A stretch of DNA of 64,000 nucleotides from Phycisphaerales bacterium (GCA_029260455.1 JAJDDF010000008.1:124001-188000); one strand, 5' to 3'; positions 42,140 through 51,016 are shown, counted from the first letter of the stretch. Numbers and translations: made by a program. Notes: generated from the sequence alone by a model not told the origin.

Positions 42140-44533
42140 TCAGTTCTCCGGATCGACCTGCGTGTAGACAGGTGTCGACTTGGGCAACGCTGTCGACGGG
42201 AAGCGCCAGATCGTGGGCATCTGGGCCATCGGGCCGAGGTTGAATACCTCAAACGCCCAAGGAACTGCATTCAATGAAGGCTGAATCGAGTCATACCCTG
42301 CCCAGGGCTCGGGTGCCGGGGCAGGATCATTTTGATGCAGTTCCATCGACCGAAGTGCACCCGCAAAGGGACCTTCCGACTCGTTCTCAATATCAGACAT
42401 CAACTGCGAGAAGTCGAAATCAATCGGTGTGAAATCTGCAACGACGGGCGTCTCAACTTCTGGCGTTGAGACCGGGTTCTCTGCGGTGTACTCACCTTCT
42501 GGAAGCGTCAATGTGTCCCACTCCACAGGCGACTCAACGACAACCGCGGGCTTGACCTGATTGGCCTGCTTCGCGACAGGTTCTGACTTGGGTAGATCAA
42601 AGTTGCTCGTCTGATAGGCATCGATCGGCGTGAAGTCCTGGAATTCATTCACAGGCTCAGGCTGTTGCGCCACGTCCTGACTTTTCTTCGGCGTCTTCAC
42701 ACTCGGGCCACCCTTTGCCCATGGCTCTTGGCCAGACCGGTTGCGGAACACTTCGTCATACCGGTCGGGGTCAATCATGTGCTCAAGCGGTGAGCGCGAC
42801 GGCCAGTAGTCCGCCTTATTGAAGAGCTCTTCGCGCAACATGATCGCGTCCGGCTGGTTCGGATTCAGTTCAAGTGACCTGCGCAAGTGCCAGTTGGCCT
42901 TGTCGAGGTTTCCGGCCTGTGCAGCCCGACGGGCAAGCAGATTCTGCTGCGCCGTCTGACGATCGCGTGACCAAGGCAGTACGCCCTGTCGCGTTCCCGT
43001 ACGGATGCGATCAGCCATCTGCACCGCGCGCTCACCCTGATCGAGCAGCACCTGATTATTAATAACCGTCGGCGTGATCATGAAGACGATCTCGTCGCGC
43101 TCTGTGTTGTCCTCGTGCCCGCGGAAAGCCGCACCAATGATCGGAATATCACCAAGACCCGGCACCTGACGGCGCCCAAGGGTTGTGCTTTCACGGAACA
43201 GGCCGCCCAGAACAACCGTCGCACCATCCGGCACAAGAATGTTGGTCGAAAGCTCCTGCGTGATTTCATCAGGAATCGTCACCGCTGCACCGAGGCCATC
43301 GGTCGTGGCGCGAATCTGACCCTCAGAAACGCGAGGCTGCAGCTCAAGACGAATCATGCCATCATTCGAAACGAATGGGCGCACCGTCAACGAAGTACCT
43401 GTGTCAAGGAACTCAACAGTCTGCGTGGTCGCGGTTTCCGTTGAGGTTGTGTTCAGGTAACCAATCTTGCGGCCCACAAGCACTCGCGCCGACTGACGGT
43501 TCAACGTCAGAATTTTCGGGTTGCTCAGAATCGTGATATCCGTCACTTCATCAAGCAGACGCATGAAGACGCCAATGTCATCAGCAATGATCGATGCGCG
43601 GAACGTTGCAGGGCCAGCAATATTGCCGGGCGAAGCAACAAACGCACCGGCGGTGCCATCAACTGGTGCAACTTTGTTCGTACCACGACCCGTTAGCGCC
43701 AGCGCCGAACCGAGCGGTCCGCCGAAGTCGAAGAAATCTGTGAAATCCAGGTCATTGATGACCGCGAACTCAACGCCGAACGCGTTGGCTTCATTCAGTG
43801 AAGTCTGCAGAATCGTCGCCTCAACAAGCACCTGTGACGGGCGCGTGTCGAGTGATTCGATCAATGATTCAATCTCATCGACGTGCTCTGGATAGTCAAA
43901 AATGATGAGCGTCGAATCGAGGGCATAATCTTCGGAACCGGAAGGGTTATCTTCTGACAGATTGAAATCTTCCACCGGCGCGTTGAAAACGATCTTGCCA
44001 CCAGATGACAGCAACGGATCAATAAACTCTGCCGCATCTGATGCGTTCAGATAATTCAGCTTGATCACGCGATGCTCGCGCTTGCGTGCTGCGGCCTTGA
44101 TGGCTTCCAGTTCTTCAAGCGTGTAGACGTGGATAAAGTTTCCCTCTTCGATCCACCCATAGCCATTGATATTGAGAAGGGCGTCGAGGGCTTCGGGAAT
44201 CGTCACACCATAGAAATTGGCAGAGACCCGGGCCGAGACATCCTGCGACACCACGATATTCTTTTGTGACTGGACGGAGAGCATCTGGAGTACGTTGTTG
44301 AGATCTTCGTCATTGACAAATATGTCAACCGTCAGGAACTCCGAGACACGCACGCCATTGTCATTGAGGTCGCCATCGCGTTGTTCCTCGCCAGCCGTAT
44401 TCGTACCCGGACGAGGTGCGGACTGCTGAGCAACCGCCTGACCGGCAGCGAGCATAATCGCGGCCGCTGCTGTTGCACCAAGAGTGCCCCGGCTTGCGAA
44501 CCTGTATGTTGTCGACAGAACTCGGCTCATCAC
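42140..44533 (-). CDS. pilQ: Secretin PilQ/GspD with long C-terminal extension
   Basis: The secretin forms the outer-membrane gate for the pilus or pseudopilus. A signal peptide (to about 'AGQAVAQ', residue 36) precedes a STN-like domain, an N domain with 'RVIKLNYLNASDAAEFI', and the secretin core ending in 'VPDGATVVLGGLFRES' and 'VPGLGDIPIIGAAF', then 'FMITPTVI' near residue 505. About 290 further residues follow, including a helical, TPR-like part and an acidic Pro-rich low-complexity tail; most PilQ proteins stop soon after the core. pilP lies 74 bases upstream and a terminator 60 bases downstream. Confidence 0.92.
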   Translation of the reverse strand: MMSRVLSTTYRFASRGTLGATAAAAIMLAAGQAVAQQSAPRPGTNTAGEEQRDGDLNDNGVRVSEFLTVDIFVNDEDLNNVLQMLSVQSQKNIVVSQDVSARVSANFYGVTIPEALDALLNINGYGWIEEGNFIHVYTLEELEAIKAAARKREHRVIKLNYLNASDAAEFIDPLLSSGGKIVFNAPVEDFNLSEDNPSGSEDYALDSTLIIFDYPEHVDEIESLIESLDTRPSQVLVEATILQTSLNEANAFGVEFAVINDLDFTDFFDFGGPLGSALALTGRGTNKVAPVDGTAGAFVASPGNIAGPATFRASIIADDIGVFMRLLDEVTDITILSNPKILTLNRQSARVLVGRKIGYLNTTSTETATTQTVEFLDTGTSLTVRPFVSNDGMIRLELQPRVSEGQIRATTDGLGAAVTIPDEITQELSTNILVPDGATVVLGGLFRESTTLGRRQVPGLGDIPIIGAAFRGHEDNTERDEIVFMITPTVINNQVLLDQGERAVQMADRIRTGTRQGVLPWSRDRQTAQQNLLARRAAQAGNLDKANWHLRRSLELNPNQPDAIMLREELFNKADYWPSRSPLEHMIDPDRYDEVFRNRSGQEPWAKGGPSVKTPKKSQDVAQQPEPVNEFQDFTPIDAYQTSNFDLPKSEPVAKQANQVKPAVVVESPVEWDTLTLPEGEYTAENPVSTPEVETPVVADFTPIDFDFSQLMSDIENESEGPFAGALRSMELHQNDPAPAPEPWAGYDSIQPSLNAVPWAFEVFNLGPMAQMPTIWRFPSTALPKSTPVYTQVDPEN

Positions 44534-44607
44534 TCAGCTCCTCAGCCCGCTATGTGGGCTCGGTGTGGTATGCGACGTGATTGGTTGTACGTCGCACTTG
44601 GTTGTCG

Positions 44608-45228
44608 TCAGCGCTTACTTGGGTCGCTTACAAGTTCAAACTCGACCCCATCCAATTCCAATACAACGATCTGGGATTCCACCCGCACCAGCGTGAAAGA
44701 CCCCACCGGATCACCCGGGCGAGCCCATATTTTTTTGCCAGACCGTCCACTGACCACTTCGATCAGCGCCAACGGTCTGGTCCCAAGCACCGTGCTCCGC
44801 AAACGAAGCTTTGCGAGCTGTCGTCGAACTTCCTGTTCGGCAACCTCACGCTCGTACCTGAGAGTCTCGGCAGGATCGTCGGCCAACTCCGACCTGGAGT
44901 TTTGCCCAAGAGACTCCGAAGGGTCCGTTTGGGGGGGCGGTGGAAAGATGGTGGGGTCAAGACGGAAGATGTTTCGGTCCGTCATAATCGGACGTTGCAC
45001 CGGTATCAACGTCCCTGTGGCCTCCACATCCACCATCGCGGATGCATCAGAGAACATGCGTTCACGCCGCGATGCAGATGTAGACGTCGCCGACGCTTCT
45101 GCAGGCCCTGCCCCAAGAAGCGCACGTCCACTGACAACACTGAGCACCACAACCAGGCCGATGAGAATCCCGGACTTTCGCTTATCAGACGTCACCATCA
45201 CCCAGAATTCAGTACCGGGATTGTTCAT
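44608..45228 (-). CDS. pilP: PilP/GspC-like inner-membrane protein
   Basis: One N-terminal membrane helix ('GILIGLVVVLSVVSG'), a disordered linker with a Pro-rich stretch ('FPPPPQ'), a helical segment and a small beta domain at the end ('LRSTVLGTRPLALIEVV', 'VGSFTLVRVESQIVVLEL') like the HR domain of PilP/GspC that docks to the secretin. Unlike Proteobacterial PilP it has no lipobox. It occupies the pilP slot between pilO and pilQ and overlaps pilO by four bases. Sequence similarity alone is weak; context decides the call. Confidence 0.7.
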   Translation of the reverse strand: MNNPGTEFWVMVTSDKRKSGILIGLVVVLSVVSGRALLGAGPAEASATSTSASRRERMFSDASAMVDVEATGTLIPVQRPIMTDRNIFRLDPTIFPPPPQTDPSESLGQNSRSELADDPAETLRYEREVAEQEVRRQLAKLRLRSTVLGTRPLALIEVVSGRSGKKIWARPGDPVGSFTLVRVESQIVVLELDGVEFELVSDPSKR

Positions 45229-45800
45229 TGCCCGTCCTCCTGCACTGTGGCAACAGCGCGCGGCGCATAAAACACGTCGATCAATAGCTCTGCAGAAACC
45301 ACACCGTCTCGACTTGCACTTCCTCGATGCGAGCGTTCGATCGCTACTTTAAATTTCTGCACGCGAAGCAGACGGTCGAGTTGTTCGATGTGACGCACCG
45401 CCTCAAACACCGCCGGAAATGAACCAGTCACTTTCACTGACATTGGCATCGACTCAGCCTCATCCAGAGACTGCGGCATGCCGGTGGTCACTTCCCGATC
45501 TTCAAGCCCGAGGCGGTTCAGTTCATCCGCCAACACACCCATCAAGTCTGCAATATTGCTCTCTTGCGGAATCGTGCGCATGCGATCGCCCGAGAGCTTG
45601 CGCAGCTCAGTGAGCTTGTCAGTCAGCGTGTTCATCACTTCGGGGCCGCCAACCGGTCGCGCCGCTTCTATTCGCTTCAGCGCAAGATCCTGATCAATGC
45701 GCTGACCTTCCTTGATCGCAGGCACAATAGCGCCAATGGTGCCCACCCCAACCAGCAGGAGCCATCCACCAAACAATGCTGTGCGGGCATGCTGACTCAT
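45225..45800 (-). CDS. pilO: PilO-like alignment-complex protein
   Basis: A short cytoplasmic start, one membrane helix (about 9-28, 'GGWLLLVGVGTIGAIVPA'), a coiled-coil region and a ferredoxin-like domain ('MPMSVKVTGSFPAVFEAVRH', 'LLRVQKFKVAIER') match PilO, which pairs with PilN to link PilM to PilP. It overlaps pilP and pilN by four bases each. The position in a pilMNOPQ order supports the call more than primary sequence. Confidence 0.75.
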   Translation of the reverse strand: MSQHARTALFGGWLLLVGVGTIGAIVPAIKEGQRIDQDLALKRIEAARPVGGPEVMNTLTDKLTELRKLSGDRMRTIPQESNIADLMGVLADELNRLGLEDREVTTGMPQSLDEAESMPMSVKVTGSFPAVFEAVRHIEQLDRLLRVQKFKVAIERSHRGSASRDGVVSAELLIDVFYAPRAVATVQEDGQ

Positions 45801-46459
45801 TGCCCATTCTCTCCATCGACTGCTGTCATGCGCGGCGACTTCTGATCGAAGAACCGATAGGTCGCATTCAAATCAATCGTCGCAGTGATACGAAACCGGC
45901 GTGCCTCGATGCCGTCAATTTCCGTAGGTCGCGCAAAATCAAGCGTCACACTCTGAAACAGTGTGTCACTTTCTATTTTTTTCACCAGTTGCGCCACCAC
46001 GGTGTCACGGCTTGCAACGCCCTCGATTTCCAGTGCCAGCAACTCGCGCGGTTCACTCGTTGTCCCGCCTTGGCCGCGCCGTGAATGGTTGAGCTGCGGC
46101 ACCACCGCAAGACTCGTCAATGTTGCGGCATCCGGCACCATGCTTGACACACATTGCAACACATCACTGACTTGCAATGGCCACGCCAATCGGTTGTATC
46201 TCTTGATATCACCTTCCAGTGTTTCGAGCGTATCCATCAGCCCCTGCACTTCGTGATCCCGCGACCAGTTGAGTTCCACCAGATTATTCAATTCTGTCAG
46301 CTCGCGTAGTTGTGCCTGACGCCCTGCCGTAAATGTCGCAAAAGCAGAAATCAGAAGTGCCGCACTCGATGTGTAGACGCCAACCCATATGCGCACACGC
46401 GCCCGGCGCTGCAGTACAGCGCGACATTTCGCCGGCATCAAATCGATGTTGGCATTCAT
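45797..46459 (-). CDS. pilN: PilN-like alignment-complex protein
   Basis: The N-terminal 'MNANIDLMPAKCR' resembles the conserved 'INLLP' motif by which PilN binds the PilM groove, here with 'IDLMP'. A membrane helix lies at about 26-46 and a coiled coil follows, then a ferredoxin-like domain with 'ALEIEGVASRDTVVAQLVKK'. It overlaps pilM by four bases and pilO by four. The call is supported by this order and by the INLLP-like element. Confidence 0.8.
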   Translation of the reverse strand: MNANIDLMPAKCRAVLQRRARVRIWVGVYTSSAALLISAFATFTAGRQAQLRELTELNNLVELNWSRDHEVQGLMDTLETLEGDIKRYNRLAWPLQVSDVLQCVSSMVPDAATLTSLAVVPQLNHSRRGQGGTTSEPRELLALEIEGVASRDTVVAQLVKKIESDTLFQSVTLDFARPTEIDGIEARRFRITATIDLNATYRFFDQKSPRMTAVDGENGQ

Positions 46460-47700
46460 GCCGCAACCCGCCCGGATGTCGCAACATCTGTCTGTTGGTC
46501 ATTGGCACGCACACGCGGATGCTTCGCACGCCGGACTTTGCGGTCACTCAGCCTCAAGCTCAAACCACACGCCACCGCATAATCGGGTGAAGGAACACCC
46601 GCTGCGATGCGTGTTTGCCCCGTGCTCGCTGCATCCTGCACGGAAACACCCGTCAATGGATCGCCAACCTTTGCAGGAATATGGAGCGCGTTCTTCAGCG
46701 CTTCAATAAGCCCGGGCTCACGCGCCTCACTGCCCACAATATGGCAGCACTCAGGTCGAATGCCTCGGAAGGTCACCGCGTAGTACCGCATGCACAGCTT
46801 GACTTCGTGCGCCAGATCGTTCAGGAGTGGACGCGTCACCTGATACAGCGCACGGTCAACCTTGGGATCAACTGGCACTGCACCCTGCTCTTCTGCTCGC
46901 ATGCGCCGTCGCCGCAAGTCTGCCACCGCTTTGATATCGAGGCCGAGACGATCTGCTGCGTGCTCCGTAAGTTGATCCCCACCGAGTTCCAGACGCTTAT
47001 AGAACGCAACATCGGGACCACGCAATAACAGAACACTCGCCGATGACCATCCAAAATCGACGATCACTCGTACCGACATGCGGTCTTCTTCACGTTGAAA
47101 TGTTCGCGCAAATGCGCGCGCTTCTGCACAAAATCCAGGCTCTACATGGAGCGGGCGCAGGCCCTTTTCCATGAAACCGCGCACCAGCATTTCAATTGGC
47201 AACCGCGAAGCACCCGCGTAAATCACTTCGTTGCGCACTTCATCGCCATGGCGCACTTCCCCTGCCACGAACGCGCTAATCTCTGCAGGCTCATCCTGAG
47301 GAAAACCAAGCTTCTCCACGCCATCAAGCATGACCGCTTTGATCAACTCATTGTCCGGCATGGGCGGTTGACGAAACGAACGCATCCGCACCATGCGATC
47401 GTCAAGACCGATTACACATGCATTGCCCGAGAAACTCCCCGCACGCACTGCATCAGAAACCACACTCACAAGTTCACGAATCCGCGATGAATCATCCGGC
47501 GCTGCTTGAGATACCAAATCAACATGCGCTGATGCCACCAGCCGCAAGCCGCGACGGGTCTGCGCCAACTGCACCAATCGCGCCCCAGTTGAACCAAGGT
47601 CAATGCCAATCGGCAGCATTCGAGATGACTTCAGAATATGCAACATGAGCGAGGATTCCCCACTCTTGTCGGCTTGAAACTGCCCAACCCCAACTCGCAT
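46456..47700 (-). CDS. pilM: PilM, actin-like ATPase of the pilus alignment complex
   Basis: PilM is a cytoplasmic FtsA/actin-like protein. Phosphate-binding loop residues 'PIGIDLGSTGARLVQL' occur near residues 31-46, and 'VIVDFGWSSASVLLL' forms the second loop near residue 215. A stop-adjacent start at 47700 is given; ATG 47646, just before 'LHILKSSRMLP', is a good alternative with GGGGA upstream. The C-terminal 25 residues are basic and unlike other PilM proteins. It is six bases downstream of the GspH-like gene and overlaps pilN. Confidence 0.88.
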   Translation of the reverse strand: MRVGVGQFQADKSGESSLMLHILKSSRMLPIGIDLGSTGARLVQLAQTRRGLRLVASAHVDLVSQAAPDDSSRIRELVSVVSDAVRAGSFSGNACVIGLDDRMVRMRSFRQPPMPDNELIKAVMLDGVEKLGFPQDEPAEISAFVAGEVRHGDEVRNEVIYAGASRLPIEMLVRGFMEKGLRPLHVEPGFCAEARAFARTFQREEDRMSVRVIVDFGWSSASVLLLRGPDVAFYKRLELGGDQLTEHAADRLGLDIKAVADLRRRRMRAEEQGAVPVDPKVDRALYQVTRPLLNDLAHEVKLCMRYYAVTFRGIRPECCHIVGSEAREPGLIEALKNALHIPAKVGDPLTGVSVQDAASTGQTRIAAGVPSPDYAVACGLSLRLSDRKVRRAKHPRVRANDQQTDVATSGRVAA

Positions 47701-47706
47701 CTTGAC

Positions 47707-48309
47707 TTACGGGGCGCGTTCCACGGTGACTCGTCCGGTCATCGGAGCTATGTTGATCCGATAATCCCAAACGTTGCCTCCGGTGACCGTACCGATCTCA
47801 ATCCATCCCCCATCACTCGGCACCGGCCCGGTCAGATCGCGCACCGGCCCACCAAGTTCATCGAAGATAAGAAGCTGATCGCCATCGAATGAGGAGTTCA
47901 GAATCACCGCCCCGCCATAACGCGGCTCATTGAAATTGCGCGAATAGGGTGTGTCCATGCGCTCGGGAAGAAACATCGAATCATTCGACAGATCAAGTGT
48001 TGCCCCATTCACCTCTGCAAGCACATACCCATTGCCAAGACCATACGTCCACGGCGCGCCCGTGCTGGTCGGCACGCGACCAAACCACAGCGCCCGGCGT
48101 GATTGATATGCCATCGCATCCGCCTGCGCGAATGTGACATCCGCAACGATCTGACGTACCGCCGCCTGGATGCGCAGCACACCTGTCGTCGACATTGATG
48201 GTATGACCAGTGCGCCCGCAATTCCGAGAATCGCAACCGTCACCAGCAGTTCTATAAGAGTGAATCCGTGGCGCACACAGCGCCTTCCGACCATCGAAAC
48301 TGCTTGCAT
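47707..48309 (-). CDS. GspH/FimT-like pseudopilin
   Basis: The prepilin peptidase motif is 'RHG|FTLIELLVTVAILGIAG' with Glu at +5, followed by a hydrophobic helix. A beta-rich C-terminal domain ('RRALWFGRVP', 'GGAVILNSSF', 'LLIFDELGG') fits minor pseudopilins of the GspH/FimT class. Length (200) is normal. It lies directly upstream of pilM and four bases behind the small membrane gene, so it is part of the same transcript. Confidence 0.85.
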   Translation of the reverse strand: MQAVSMVGRRCVRHGFTLIELLVTVAILGIAGALVIPSMSTTGVLRIQAAVRQIVADVTFAQADAMAYQSRRALWFGRVPTSTGAPWTYGLGNGYVLAEVNGATLDLSNDSMFLPERMDTPYSRNFNEPRYGGAVILNSSFDGDQLLIFDELGGPVRDLTGPVPSDGGWIEIGTVTGGNVWDYRINIAPMTGRVTVERAP

Positions 48310-48313
48310 GGTG

Positions 48314-48622
48314 TCACTCCGCGATACGAACTGATGGCATCTCCGTCACGCGAACCTCAATGCCCGCGTTTAACTTGCGCTCGATACGTTCCAGTCGCAC
48401 CTCAACAGAACGCATCGCCGAGATCATCTTCTCGCGCTGTGCGCCAGAATTGAACGGCGAAGCACCCGTCTTGCGATTCGAAGCTGGCGCTGCATCTGCA
48501 GAACTGGCACCAAAATCGGCTGGTCGTACAACCAGCAAGGCCAACAACACAAGGGCCACGGTCAGAAGTTGATTCGTCTTCGGGCCGCGCCATGCGCGGT
48601 GTGCTTCAGCCTCGACTTGCAT
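48314..48622 (-). CDS. Small single-helix membrane protein in pilin operon
   Basis: This 102-residue protein has one membrane helix (about 18-36, 'LLTVALVLLALLVV'), an Ala/Ser-rich linker and a helical C-terminal part ('MRSVEVRLERIERKL') likely to form a short coiled coil. No family recognised. It lies four bases upstream of the GspH-like gene and 39 bases behind the next pseudopilin, which supports it being real and connected with the pilus system. Confidence 0.7.
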   Translation of the reverse strand: MQVEAEAHRAWRGPKTNQLLTVALVLLALLVVRPADFGASSADAAPASNRKTGASPFNSGAQREKMISAMRSVEVRLERIERKLNAGIEVRVTEMPSVRIAE

Positions 48623-48661
48623 TGCCTGCTCCTTGATCGGAACCGATTTATGAACGTTTAC

Positions 48662-49351
48662 TCAATCCGCCGACCACAATGGGGCAGATAACGGCACGCC
48701 AAACACGGCGTCCGGTATCAAACCATCGGATACAGATGCGGCCCATGTAAGTCGTACATAGAAACCCGGACGCGAACTGTCCTCAGATGCGACTTCCAGG
48801 CGCATCTGGTCCACCTCTGACGCTACCACACGTCCGGTAACGTCCGGACGCCGCCGCCACGATGCGCAAAACGATTCATGATTCGCCCACACGCGCTCAA
48901 TCGGCGCTACAAGACGCGAAAATCCTTCATCATCCGGACCAGGTGGCGAGGTCGCCTCGTGTGCCGTGATCGTGCCAAGAAATGAACTGTGCGTGAGAAC
49001 AACAATTTCCGTCGGATCAATCACCCCATCCGACCCCTCGTCTTTACTCCATAACACAATCTCTGTCAGCCCTGTATCTGCGGGCGCATTCACCGCAAGC
49101 ACTTCTGTGCTCTTGACCATCAACTGCCGCAATGATTCAAACGCAACTGCAAGGGCCGGATCCCTCGGCGGCGCATCAGCAACAAGCACTGCTACACCCT
49201 GCCCCGCCCCCGCGATTCTTGGCACAACGACAACACCTGTTGCCCCCACGACTCCAAGCGCAAACACAACCACCAGGATTTCACTCGTCGCGATGCCGCG
49301 CCTGGCAATACCCTTGTGGTCGATCATTTTTTTACAGTGTGCATGCCCCAT
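48662..49351 (-). CDS. Atypical pseudopilin
   Basis: The N-terminus reads 'ARRG|IATSEILVVVFALGVVG': a prepilin-type cleavage site with Ile instead of Phe at +1, Glu at +5 and a hydrophobic helix. The globular part is about 200 residues, with 'TEIVLWSKDEGSDG' and 'RLTWAASVSD' segments. Length and shape recall GspJ/PilW-like minor pseudopilins. The typical 'FTLIE' is absent, so a match by profile could be weak. It begins eight bases after the GspG-like gene and is followed by the small membrane gene. Confidence 0.75.
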   Translation of the reverse strand: MGHAHCKKMIDHKGIARRGIATSEILVVVFALGVVGATGVVVVPRIAGAGQGVAVLVADAPPRDPALAVAFESLRQLMVKSTEVLAVNAPADTGLTEIVLWSKDEGSDGVIDPTEIVVLTHSSFLGTITAHEATSPPGPDDEGFSRLVAPIERVWANHESFCASWRRRPDVTGRVVASEVDQMRLEVASEDSSRPGFYVRLTWAASVSDGLIPDAVFGVPLSAPLWSAD

Positions 49352-49359
49352 GATTTAGA

Positions 49360-49818
49360 TCATGGCACTTCATTGGAAAGTGAATCATTCGTGCGGTCAT
49401 AGCCCGCGGCATAGACCCGGATCCCATTGCCCACAAACTCGAAATACCACCCATTGATATCGGTGCCAGTCGCGGCGATCGCCGTCGCCTCATTGCCTGC
49501 CGCGAGTATGGTGGAGGTCGTATAGAAGTTCCGTGGCTCACTTTGGAGATACTCACCGCTCACCAGAATGCCCCACCCGTTGTTGGTCAGCCCCGCGCCC
49601 ATCGGCGCTGTACCGTCCACCGTTGGCAAAGCCCCGGAGTTATTAGCCCGGTAAATTTCGATCTGGCTATCGATCTGCTGGAGGTTGCGCCCAAGATGCG
49701 CATGCACCGCTTGTGTAGACGCGCTCGACATCTGCGGCACGACGATCGCCGCAAGAATCCCGAGGATCACAACGACAATCAATATCTCAACAAGCGTGAA
49801 TCCGCCGCGGCAACGCAT
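49360..49818 (-). CDS. GspG-like pseudopilin, paralogue 2
   Basis: Prepilin motif 'CRGG|FTLVEILIVVVILGIL' with Glu at +5, followed by 'QIDSQIEIYRANN', the GspG/pilin alpha-spine, and a short beta C-terminal domain. Its first 30 residues are nearly identical to those of the pilin gene at 49937-50443 and the middle shows parallel blocks ('WGILVSGEYLQSEP' and 'WGVMVGTEYMKDEP'), so the two arose by duplication. The 118-base gap upstream allows an own promoter or processing site. Confidence 0.88.
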   Translation of the reverse strand: MRCRGGFTLVEILIVVVILGILAAIVVPQMSSASTQAVHAHLGRNLQQIDSQIEIYRANNSGALPTVDGTAPMGAGLTNNGWGILVSGEYLQSEPRNFYTTSTILAAGNEATAIAATGTDINGWYFEFVGNGIRVYAAGYDRTNDSLSNEVP

Positions 49819-49936
49819 GAAGATGACTCCCGGGTGTACTCAGACAACGCCCCATCCGTAGGTACGTTGCGCAAAATGCGGCGGGCGCCGTTTCCGACAC
49901 CCACCGCGTGTGTTGAATGAGACCTACTCCACCGTT

Positions 49937-50443
49937 TTACAGGTTGTAGCCAGTCTCATTGGCGAGCAAGTTGATGCCCTGACGACCGTCATAGCCGAAC
50001 GCGAAGCACCGCCCCGTGGTGTCGTTATACGACCAACCGGGGGAGGTACTGGTCCATGTCGCAGCAGCAACACGTGAAGCAGCTTCGATAACAAGGTCCG
50101 TACCTGCAGCCCGTGTAACGATCGAAGTCTTGACATACCCATTGAGGGGCTCATCCTTCATGTACTCGGTGCCCACCATGACGCCCCACGAGCCGAGGCC
50201 CGTCGTTGCGTTGGCGGCTACACCAAGCGGCACAGCGTCATTGTGCGGCAACGTGCCCGCCATATTGACGCGATAGAGCTCAACTTGGCTCTCAATGGTC
50301 TGAAGCTGCGTCTGCAGTGCGCCCTTGACGGCGGACTGACTGGCAGAAGTGAACTGTGGAACAACAATCGCTGCGAGGATCCCGAGGATCACGACAACGA
50401 TCAGAATTTCGACGAGGGTAAATCCCTTCCGTGCGATGCGCAT
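49937..50443 (-). CDS. GspG-like pseudopilin, paralogue 1 (probable major subunit)
   Basis: ATG 50443 gives 'MRIARKG|FTLVEILIVVVIL', a textbook class III signal peptide with Glu at +5; GGGAG lies upstream. The longer frame to 50539 adds non-pilin sequence. 'QTQLQTIESQVELYRVNM' is the spine; the C-terminal domain ends in 'AFGYDGRQGINLLANET'. As first gene of the block with the longest upstream region it is the likely major pilin or pseudopilin. Length, 168 residues, is normal. Confidence 0.88.
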   Translation of the reverse strand: MRIARKGFTLVEILIVVVILGILAAIVVPQFTSASQSAVKGALQTQLQTIESQVELYRVNMAGTLPHNDAVPLGVAANATTGLGSWGVMVGTEYMKDEPLNGYVKTSIVTRAAGTDLVIEAASRVAAATWTSTSPGWSYNDTTGRCFAFGYDGRQGINLLANETGYNL

Positions 50444-50828
50444 GAGTAGAACTCCCGTACTAAAGCGCCCTTGGATCCAGTGGCGCGACCCGGAGGCCGG
50501 ACGACGCCTGACGACTTGGCCGCCAGCGCGTCGCGACAAGAACAGGCGCTATCCGCCCTTGCCGCTTGATAGAGCAACGTGCCCCATCCTCGCCCGATTG
50601 CCGGGCAGCCGAGGGGATCATCGGATTCACAGATGGGAAATCACGCGCTGTCAACCCATGCGCACGGATGTAACGACGCCACAGCACGCGCGATCCGCAA
50701 TATCGCTCTCATTAACGTCCGAATGCGCAATTCTTGGGCTAGCCCCACACGCAAGTAAGGGGGTTTCTTTTCCTGCTCCCTCTCCGTGGGAAGAGGGTGG
50801 TCCGACGAAGTCGGATCGGGTGAGGGGC

Positions 50829-50862
50829 TTCTTGTTCTGGTGGGGTGGGCGTCCCGCCCGCC
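50829..50862 (+). repeat. Direct repeat copy A
   Basis: A 34-base stretch beginning ttcttgttctggtggggt recurs at 50981-51016 with a few substitutions. The pair brackets the inverted-repeat element at 50875-50967. Confidence 0.65.
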
Positions 50863-50874
50863 TTCTTAATCTCG

Positions 50875-50967
50875 GGGTGCCATGGTCTGAGTGAAACGAA
50901 GGCCATGTATTGTGGAAACGAAGAGCGTGGCCTGCGTCCACCAATGCGGACTTAGACCACGGCACCC
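50875..50967. repeat. Inverted-repeat (foldback) element
   Basis: The left arm gggtgccatggtctgag (50875-50891) and the right arm cttagaccacggcaccc (50951-50967) are inverted copies matching at 15 of 17 positions. About 59 bases lie between. The left arm plus its next 17 bases recur at 62235-62268. The structure resembles a small non-autonomous foldback or MITE-like element; no target-site duplication was confirmed. Confidence 0.65.
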
Positions 50968-50980
50968 AACCAATGGGTGT

Positions 50981-51016
50981 TTCTTGTTCTAGTGGGGTTG
51001 GCGTACCCGCCTGTCC
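50981..51016 (+). repeat. Direct repeat copy B
   Basis: Second copy of the sequence at 50829-50862, beginning ttcttgttctagtggggt; it ends exactly at the stop end of the HEAT-repeat protein gene on the minus strand. Confidence 0.65.

Larger units (their letters stand above)
50444..51016. other. 573-base region without a gene, with promoter and repeats
   Basis: No credible coding frame is seen. The half near the pilin gene presumably holds its promoter; a TTGACA on the minus strand at 50654-50649 is the best -35 candidate, though no good -10 follows at 16-18 bases. From 50760 to 51016 lie low-complexity G/C-rich sequence, a CCGAC-gaa-GTCGG hairpin (50802-50814), a direct repeat and an inverted repeat listed separately. 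Confidence 0.7.

Noticed and set aside
44381-45352. 323-residue plus-strand frame opposite pilO/pilP
   Set aside because: Ser/Arg-rich shadow; pilNOP overlap pattern on the minus strand is decisive.
49876-49893. GC hairpin between the two GspG-like genes as terminator
   Set aside because: The stem is about four bases; the ATTTT after it is suggestive but not enough to support a call.
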